From contig DASZWJ010000024.1 in assembly GCA_035546635.1 (NCBI GenBank), positions 1-40,481 on the forward strand: a DNA stretch of 40,481 bases, written 5' to 3'. Shown here piece by piece: positions 35,221 to 40,481 of the stretch (its first letter is position 1; every line of letters starts with the position of its first letter). The translations under genes and the position numbers were made by a program. The DNA comes from Gammaproteobacteria bacterium (GTDB lineage Bacteria > Pseudomonadota > Gammaproteobacteria > JAURND01). Under the pieces are notes generated by a model. It was not told the DNA's origin, did not search any database, and was given only the letters and a program-made list of their open reading frames with translations.

Positions 35221-36630
35221 GTGCCATTTATCCCCCATACTGAAGCTGAAGTTAAAGAAATGCTCGCCACCATTGGCGTCAACCAGATCAATGATTTATT
35301 TAACGAAATCCCCTCAAGCCTCTTGATTGCCGATTTACCCGGTATTCCCGAAGGGCTATCAGAAATGGAATTGACCCAACTGCTACAAAAGCGTGGGGCA
35401 CAGGATCGTTATAACCTCTGTTTCATTGGTGCGGGTGCTTACCAACACCATGTCCCTGCCGCGAGTTTGGATTTAATATCTCGCGGTGAATTTCTAACTT
35501 CTTATACGCCATATCAAGCAGAAGCCAGCCAAGGCACGCTGCAGCTTATCTATGAATACCAAACCATGATAGCTAGCTTAACCGGTATGGATGTCTCAAA
35601 TGCCTCTTTATATGATGGCGCGACGGCTTTAGCGGAAGCCTTGTTTATGGCCGTCCGTGTGAACCGCCGTTCGCAAAGCAAACGCATCCTGATACCCAGC
35701 AGCGTGCATCCCTATTATCGCGCGGTTGCCAAGAGTATTGTCGGGCTACAAGATATTGAGCTGATAGAAATTCCATTTTGCCAGGGTGGCGGTCATGTAT
35801 TGCTAGAATCTTTACAAGCTTATGCTGGACAAGACTTCGCGGCATTTGTTATTCCTCAGCCAAATTTCTTTGGGGTACTGGAAGAAGTCGATGCTTTAAC
35901 TGACTGGGCTCAAGCACAAGGTATGCTGTCGATTGCCCTCGTCAACCCTACTGCGATGGCTCTCTTGAAAGAGCCAGGACAATGGGGTCAGTCCGGGGTC
36001 GATATTGTTTGCGGTGAAGGTCAACCCTTAGGTGTTCCCTTGGCTTCCGGCGGACCTTATTTTGGGTTTTTGTGTTGCCGCTTAGCGCATGTACGCCAAT
36101 TACCAGGCCGTATCGTGGGACGTACCGTCGATCTTGAAGGAAAGCCTGGGTTTAGTCTCACACTGCAAGCTAGGGAGCAGCATATCCGCCGCTCCAAAGC
36201 CACTTCTAACATTTGCACGAATCAGGGGCTGATGGTTACCGCTGCTACCATTTATATGAGTTTATTAGGCCTTGAGGGGTTGAAGCGGGTTGCTGCCGCT
36301 AGTCATCGCAATGCGGTGACCTTGTATAATCAATTAACTCGCATTGCTGGAGTAGAGGGGGTGTTTTGCCGGCCGATTTTCCACGAATTTGTGCTGAAGT
36401 TGAATAAGCCTGTGGCATTTGTGTTGGAAGAGTTGGCACGTGAAGGGATATTAGGCGGTTTTGATTTAACGCCTTATTATCCTGAATTGGGACAAGCTTT
36501 ATTGGTATGTGCGACTGAAACTAAGACTGAAGAAGATTTACAGGCTTTTCATGATGCATTGCGCAATGTGATGGAATCGAGACAAGAGAAACTTATTTCC
36601 CCTTCTCCTTTTGTGGGGGAAGGTGCCTGA
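35221..36630 (+). CDS. gcvPA: Glycine dehydrogenase (decarboxylating) subunit 1
   Basis: GcvPA and GcvPB together form the split P protein that decarboxylates glycine with PLP. This 469-residue subunit begins [17 protein letters not shown] and has the family segments [18 protein letters not shown] and [20 protein letters not shown] 35221 has AGAGG 8 bases upstream. The final residues, from about [12 protein letters not shown], are not family sequence: they are translated from the left arm of a palindromic repeat, which also supplies the stop codon. The normal end is probably near NVMES. The tail looks harmless but extends the protein by about a dozen residues. Confidence 0.95.
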   Translation: MPFIPHTEAEVKEMLATIGVNQINDLFNEIPSSLLIADLPGIPEGLSEMELTQLLQKRGAQDRYNLCFIGAGAYQHHVPAASLDLISRGEFLTSYTPYQAEASQGTLQLIYEYQTMIASLTGMDVSNASLYDGATALAEALFMAVRVNRRSQSKRILIPSSVHPYYRAVAKSIVGLQDIELIEIPFCQGGGHVLLESLQAYAGQDFAAFVIPQPNFFGVLEEVDALTDWAQAQGMLSIALVNPTAMALLKEPGQWGQSGVDIVCGEGQPLGVPLASGGPYFGFLCCRLAHVRQLPGRIVGRTVDLEGKPGFSLTLQAREQHIRRSKATSNICTNQGLMVTAATIYMSLLGLEGLKRVAAASHRNAVTLYNQLTRIAGVEGVFCRPIFHEFVLKLNKPVAFVLEELAREGILGGFDLTPYYPELGQALLVCATETKTEEDLQAFHDALRNVMESRQEKLISPSPFVGEGA

Positions 36631-36735
36631 CAGGGCGGATGAGGGGTGAGTTTGGGTTGGCTTTAAATAGTAAATGCTACTGCAAACCTACCCCTCATCC
36701 GCCCTTCGGGCACCTTCTCCCACAAGGGGAGAAGG
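36601..36735. repeat. Long inverted repeat (two arms of about 54 bp) between gcvPA and gcvPB
   Basis: The left arm 36601-36655 and right arm 36682-36735 are near-perfect reverse complements built on CCTTCTCC ... GAAGGTGCC ... GGGCGGATGAGGGGT, with a 26-base spacer. The left arm codes for the last residues and stop of GcvPA. It has a MITE-like size but no clear target duplication. It could form a strong stem within the operon mRNA and lower gcvPB expression. Confidence 0.85.
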
Positions 36736-36768
36736 AAAAAAGTGTAAACGCTATAATAGAGGTTAAAC

Positions 36769-38220
36769 ATGCTTATTTTTGAAAAATCTGCGAAAGGACG
36801 CCGCGCAACCGCTCAAGCACCGCTGACTGATATCGCGATTGATGACATTCCGCAAGCATTATTACGTAAAAGCAAAGCCGTGCTACCAGAAGCCTCGGAA
36901 TTGGATGTGGTGCGTCACTACACCAGTTTGTCTCGTAAAAATTTTTCCATAGACACGAATTTTTACCCCTTAGGTTCTTGTACTATGAAATATAATCCCC
37001 GCGCCCATCGTATCGCCTGGTCACCGGAATTTGCTAATCGACATCCTTTGGCGCCATTGGCATTCAGTCAGGGATTTATGCATTGCATGTATGAGTTACA
37101 AGAATACTTAAAAATCGTCACCGGTATGGCTGCAGTCTCCCTGACACCCATGGCCGGGGCGCAAGGCGAATTTGCTGGTGTTGCGACTATTCGTGCCTGG
37201 CATCAATCTCGGGGCGATTTTGAGCGTACAGAAATTTTAGTCCCTGACGCTGCACACGGTACCAATCCCGCCTCTGCCGTAATGTGTGGCGGTTATACCA
37301 TACGTGAAATCCCGACCGACAAACAAGGTGATGTGGATATTGATGCATTAAAAGCCGCCCTAGGACCTAAAACTGCCGGCATCATGCTGACTAACCCTTC
37401 TACACTAGGCGTTTTTGAACGTCGTATTCGTGAAATCTCTAATTTAGTGCACGCTGCCGGCGGGCAGTTGTATTACGATGGCGCTAACTTGAACGCCATT
37501 GTTGGTAAAGCCAGACCCAGCGATATGGGGTTTGACGTGATTCATATGAATTTACATAAAACCTTTTCCACGCCACATGGCGGTGGCGGTCCGGGTTCTG
37601 GACCCGTCGCTGTAGCAGCACATTTAGCGCCTTTTTTACCCACACCGATTGTTAGCAAAAAGGACGATCAATGGGTGTGGCTGACTCAAGAAGATTGCCC
37701 ACAATCTATTGGCCGTCTGTCGACTTTTATGGGTAATGCCGGCGTGTTATTGCGCGCTTATATTTATATCCGCCTACTGGGACGCAAAGGCTTGCAACGT
37801 GTCGCCGAATACGCAACCTTAAACGCAAATTATTTGTTTAAACGTCTGCAACAAGCGGGTTTTACCGCCGCCTTTCCACAGCGCCGCGCTACGCATGAAT
37901 TCATATTAACGCTACAAAAACAGGCTAAAGAATTGGGTGTAAACGCCATGGATTTCGCCAAACGTTTATTAGACTATGGCATCCACGCGCCAACAGTTTA
38001 TTTTCCGCTATTGATTCCTGAGTGCATGTTGATTGAACCCACCGAAACTGAAAGTAAAGCAACGATGGATGAATTTGTCGCTGTGATGGAGAAAATTCTA
38101 CAAGAAGCCAAACAAGACCCTGAAAAACTGCGCGGTGCACCATTTACTTTACCCGTGCGACGACTGGATGATGTTAAGGCGGCTAAGGAATTGAATTTGG
38201 TTTGGAAAGGGGATAAATGA
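36769..38220 (+). CDS. gcvPB: Glycine dehydrogenase (decarboxylating) subunit 2
   Basis: GcvPB carries the PLP cofactor of the split P protein. The 483-residue protein shows the PLP-lysine motif [20 protein letters not shown] (Lys in HKT), the Asn/His-containing [10 protein letters not shown] segment and the [14 protein letters not shown] start region. AGAGG precedes the ATG at normal spacing. It is the last gene of the glycine cleavage operon. After it the sequence becomes AT-rich. Confidence 0.97.
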   Translation: MLIFEKSAKGRRATAQAPLTDIAIDDIPQALLRKSKAVLPEASELDVVRHYTSLSRKNFSIDTNFYPLGSCTMKYNPRAHRIAWSPEFANRHPLAPLAFSQGFMHCMYELQEYLKIVTGMAAVSLTPMAGAQGEFAGVATIRAWHQSRGDFERTEILVPDAAHGTNPASAVMCGGYTIREIPTDKQGDVDIDALKAALGPKTAGIMLTNPSTLGVFERRIREISNLVHAAGGQLYYDGANLNAIVGKARPSDMGFDVIHMNLHKTFSTPHGGGGPGSGPVAVAAHLAPFLPTPIVSKKDDQWVWLTQEDCPQSIGRLSTFMGNAGVLLRAYIYIRLLGRKGLQRVAEYATLNANYLFKRLQQAGFTAAFPQRRATHEFILTLQKQAKELGVNAMDFAKRLLDYGIHAPTVYFPLLIPECMLIEPTETESKATMDEFVAVMEKILQEAKQDPEKLRGAPFTLPVRRLDDVKAAKELNLVWKGDK

Positions 38221-38282
38221 GGAGTTTAACTTTTTAGAAATAGCTAAAGCTATGAACTGATTAACAGAGATATGTTCGTTTT

Positions 38283-38431
38283 TTAAGGGCACCTCTAGAA
38301 ATTAGAGATTTTCGCTCAAGACAAGGCGGATTAGATTTTAAATCCGGAATTTATACGGGAATAAATGAGGATTTAAAATCTAATCCAACGCCGTATTGAG
38401 CGAAAAGATCAATTTCTAGAGGTGTCCTTAA
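38283..38431. mobile_element. 149-bp palindromic MITE flanked by TTAA (long copy)
   Basis: The outer ends match the 22.6-kb copy (TTAAGGGCACCTCTAGAAAT), with one difference in the right end (GGTGTCC). TTAA occurs at both edges. The inner arms TTTTCGCTCAA and GGATTAGATTTTAAATCC continue the palindrome to give stems of about 60 bases. It has no coding capacity. It marks the boundary between the gcv operon and the AT-rich CDPS region. Confidence 0.9.
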
Positions 38432-38797
38432 GTCAGATTTAATGTTGGCCGACTCGTGCCTAGCACAATCACACTGCAATGAGTATAAATTTTATGTTAC
38501 GTTTAGTATCGTATCTTGCAAGGCACCACGCATAAAATAAAACCTAGTTATCTTAATTGAACTAAATAAATTGATTACTAGGATTCACAAATCCTTATTG
38601 AGTAAGGAGTGAATTAAGGTTAAAAATAATTAAATCGCTAAGCATAAGTCGAATCTATTCGACGATTACTTATTAAGTAATACATAGCCTTCCATCTTCT
38701 TTTCCTTAAGCCACAAAGTTTCCAACAAAGAGTTTAATCTCTAGTCAAAATTATAAAAACAAAAAAATTATATTTACAGATTATTTAGGATAAAACC
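38432..38797. other. AT-rich non-coding stretch before the CDPS gene, with two adjacent palindromes
   Basis: I see no gene in these 366 bases. GTCGAA-TCTA-TTCGAC (38648-38663) and ATTACTT-ATT-AAGTAAT (38665-38681) are two perfect inverted repeats one base apart. They lie about 120-150 bases upstream of the CDPS ATG and could be operators for a dimeric regulator or RNA stems. No convincing -35/-10 pair was found. Confidence 0.45.
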
Positions 38798-39605
38798 ATG
38801 ACTATATTAATGAACAACGAAGAAACATAGACCATTTCCTTATGGTTTTGAAAAATTAGATACAACAACACCACCATTAATAACTTTCACAAGGGAAAAT
38901 TCAAAAAATATATCGGTTAAAGCTTCATTTTCTAAATGCCCAATTGAAAACAGGAAAAAAAGATTTTTACAATCTAACTGCATTGCACCCATAAGCGTTG
39001 GACAAGGACTAAAAGTTCATGAGGGAAAGAAGCTCCACGCAACATTATTGTTAGTAAATTCATCATTTAAAAAATTTACATTATTAATTGACGATACCGT
39101 GCAACGTCATACGTTAAAAATATTTAATACGGAAAAAGATGTTATAAACAAGTGTTTGTTAGAAGGTGATTTATGGTTGGAAAGGAATAAATCCATATAT
39201 AGCCTCTTAACTGTAGATTACAACATACTGAGATGGAATGATTGGCTAAGTCACCCACAATATGTATTAAAACGGGAATTAATGACGGAACTTTATTCTA
39301 ATAATGATTCGTATAAGGAAGCTGTTAATTTTACAATACACGAGTATTTAACTCGAATCAAAAATAGAGAATATTTAGATTTTGATAAAAACCATGCCTT
39401 TAATTGTTGTTTAGAGTATCTCTTAGAAGAGTGTGCCGTCATGTGTTTATGGGCGCATGAAGGGTTTGATTTTGAATTGTACCCAACTGGTAGAAATCTA
39501 GCTATGAAAGTCGCATATGAGATCGTTGTTAAAAAGGAATACCCTGGTAAGCTCATATCAGTGTCTCTACATTTTAGAAAAATATATAATAAAGCGACAA
39601 CTTAG
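38798..39605 (+). CDS. tRNA-dependent cyclodipeptide synthase (XYP-type), apparent N-terminal frameshift
   Basis: CDPSs use two aminoacyl-tRNAs to make cyclic dipeptides. The frame ending at 39605 reads APISVGQGLKVHEGKKL, LLIDDTVQRHTLK, LWLERN, WNDWLSHPQY and CLEYLLEECAV. The catalytic Ser codon is 38994-38996. The Tyr (39417-39419) and Glu (39429-39431) lie 141 and 145 residues later, the same spacing as S37, Y178 and E182 of AlbC. Three residues after Ser is Gln, and Tyr-Pro is at 39480-39485, as in the XYP subclass. This frame has no ATG, GTG or TTG between a stop at 38811 and 39048, a position beyond the catalytic Ser. ATG 38798 has AGGA 7 bases upstream but is one frame off and stops at 38828-38830. 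A one-base shift within 38814-38830 would join them into about 268 residues. Inactivation, recoding or sequence error are all possible. Confidence 0.85.
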
Positions 39606-39612
39606 AGATCGT

Positions 39613-39885
39613 ATGAAACAATATATAATTTACGCTATACACACTATTTTTGGGATTGGATTATTTCTGAATGCTGCTCTTTTCATCCCATAAGCCATAC
39701 AGATATATCGCACTAAATGTACCAAAGGAGTGTCTATCATCACGTTTGCTGGGTTTAATATAATGCAGCTTTTTACCACACTTCACGCATATCTTGTGAA
39801 AGATTATATATTGATGATTGGTTTTTTACTCAGTTTCATCACTTGTGGCGCAGTAACAACGTTGTTAATTATTCACAAGAAATGA
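39613..39885 (+). pseudogene. PQ-loop / SemiSWEET-like small membrane protein with TAA in the PQ motif
   Basis: An ATG 7 bases after the CDPS stop opens MKQYIIYAIHTIFGIGLFLN, then FIP, TAA (39691-39693), and the same frame continues AIQIYRTKCTKGVSIITFAG and ends at 39883-39885. Three hydrophobic helices and the xxxIYRTKCxKGVS loop after helix 1 match single PQ-loop (SemiSWEET-type) transporters of 85-100 residues. The TAA stands where the Gln of the PQ pair belongs and is one base from CAA. The gene is therefore nonsense-mutated or read through. The substrate is unknown. Confidence 0.7.
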
Positions 39886-39928
39886 TTAACCATTGCAAAA
39901 TCTAAAAACAAACCCATAAAAGGAATTT

Positions 39929-40375
39929 ATGGAAAAATTTAAAAAACTGGAAGAATACGATATCACCCTTATATCAATTATAAATATGATTCCTGGGCAT
40001 ATTTACTTGAAAGACAAGCTAGGGAGATATTTGTGGTGCAATAATCAGCAAGTTAAAACCTTTAACCAGTCTTCTCAAAATGATGTTATTGGAAAAACTG
40101 ATTATGAACTAATGGACAAGGAAACAGCTGATATTTTTCGCAAAACCGATAACTATGTGATGCAATCTGGTTCTTCAGTGACCACTGAAGAACCTGAAAC
40201 TGCTGAGGATGGTTCAACGATTTATTATTTATCAAAAAAATCCCCACTATATGATAGCAATAATACAATAATAGGTATTATTGGTTCATCTTTTGATTTA
40301 TCTGAACAAAAAAAATTAATTACCTCTAAGGAGCAGAATGAACGTAAGCCCCTAATAATTCCATCCCATATTTGA
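39929..40375 (+). CDS. PAS-domain protein, probably the sensor part of a longer regulator
   Basis: The 148-residue protein has one PAS domain from about residue 15 to 130: IINMIPGHIYLKDKLGRYLW, CNNQQVKTF, VIGKTDYELMDKETAD and IIGIIGSSFDLSEQKK. In Legionellales the same PAS type usually precedes a histidine kinase or a LuxR-type DNA-binding domain. Here the ORF stops soon after the PAS domain (KEQNERKPLIIP), so it is either a PAS-only protein or a truncated one. AAGGA lies 5 bases before the ATG. It follows the PQ-loop gene by 43 bases and probably belongs to the same transcript as the CDPS gene. No membrane segment is seen, so sensing is cytoplasmic. Confidence 0.75.
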   Translation: MEKFKKLEEYDITLISIINMIPGHIYLKDKLGRYLWCNNQQVKTFNQSSQNDVIGKTDYELMDKETADIFRKTDNYVMQSGSSVTTEEPETAEDGSTIYYLSKKSPLYDSNNTIIGIIGSSFDLSEQKKLITSKEQNERKPLIIPSHI

Positions 40376-40481
40376 ATTTTTCTAGCGAATGTTTTCTTTA
40401 TATAAATAAGGACTTATTGATAAACTGCGGCAGGAGAGAGGTGGGTTCTACTTCTTTGCGTCTGATTTTGTGAGCTTGATT

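Noticed and set aside
38283..38431. MITE copy 2 as the rho-independent terminator of the gcv operon
   Set aside because: The hairpin may stop transcription, but the shared ends and TTAA edges with the 22.6-kb copy show that it is primarily a mobile repeat, and no T-run follows.
40376..40481. Continuation of the PAS protein into a LuxR or kinase domain
   Set aside because: A frame reading LIDKLRQERGGFYFFASD runs to the window end, but it begins after a stop and is too short to assign.
1..40481. tRNA, rRNA or CRISPR features
   Set aside because: No cloverleaf-like T-arm sequences, rRNA segments or regularly spaced direct repeats were noticed on either strand by eye. Weak cases could be missed without a scan.

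Overview
The window looks like chromosomal DNA of a host-associated gammaproteobacterium of the order Legionellales (Legionella / Coxiella / Rickettsiella type). This is inferred from the sdhCDAB-sucA-sucB block, the split glycine decarboxylase gcvPA + gcvPB, several eukaryotic-like or effector-like proteins (Sel1 repeats, ankyrin repeats, two putative Cys-His-Asp cysteine proteases, a protein with a poly-Pro SH3-ligand motif), many decayed genes and many small palindromic repeats. No rRNA, tRNA, CRISPR array or intact transposase of an insertion sequence was seen.

Layout. 1-7.3 kb: accessory DNA with a putative protease effector, an SDR enzyme, a 21-unit Sel1 repeat protein with a small partner gene, an AraC/GyrI pseudogene, and a putative effector split by one in-frame stop. 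7.5-12.7 kb: tautomerase, copper-type P1B ATPase, an ABC-F ATPase behind an attenuator-like leader, and proline iminopeptidase. 12.9-19.4 kb: ankyrin protein, small secreted protein, a 198-bp MITE with a 9-bp target duplication, an ADH + ComA/HSA32-like operon, a scar of two truncated divergent genes (hydrolase and TetR), and a second putative cysteine protease. 19.5-25 kb: MFS transporter, Rpn-type nuclease, apaH, dipeptide epimerase + folA, and a decayed PLP enzyme. 25-33.5 kb (minus): sdhC-sdhD-sdhA-sdhB-sucA-(alpha/beta hydrolase)-sucB, which covers succinate dehydrogenase and two of the three 2-oxoglutarate dehydrogenase subunits. 33.6-38.2 kb (plus): gcvT-gcvH-gcvPA-gcvPB, the glycine cleavage system apart from its shared E3.

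38.2-40.5 kb is the most unusual part. After a TTAA-flanked palindromic MITE comes an AT-rich region with three closely spaced plus-strand genes: a tRNA-dependent cyclodipeptide synthase (CDPS), a three-helix PQ-loop/SemiSWEET-type membrane protein, and a PAS-domain protein. The CDPS has recognisable catalytic residues with AlbC-like spacing and looks like the XYP subclass. Its only ribosome-binding-site-supported ATG lies in another frame. The PQ-loop gene has TAA exactly where the Gln of the PQ motif is expected. The cluster is either a decaying natural-product locus, a recoded one, or affected by sequence errors.

Several small dispersed repeat families sit at 3' gene ends and in some cases supply stop codons or C-terminal codons (apaH, gcvPA, the 17.7-kb effector, the ComA-like gene). 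Many broken genes plus many repeats fit ongoing genome reduction. Indel errors in the assembly are an alternative for the single-nucleotide frameshifts and should be excluded first.
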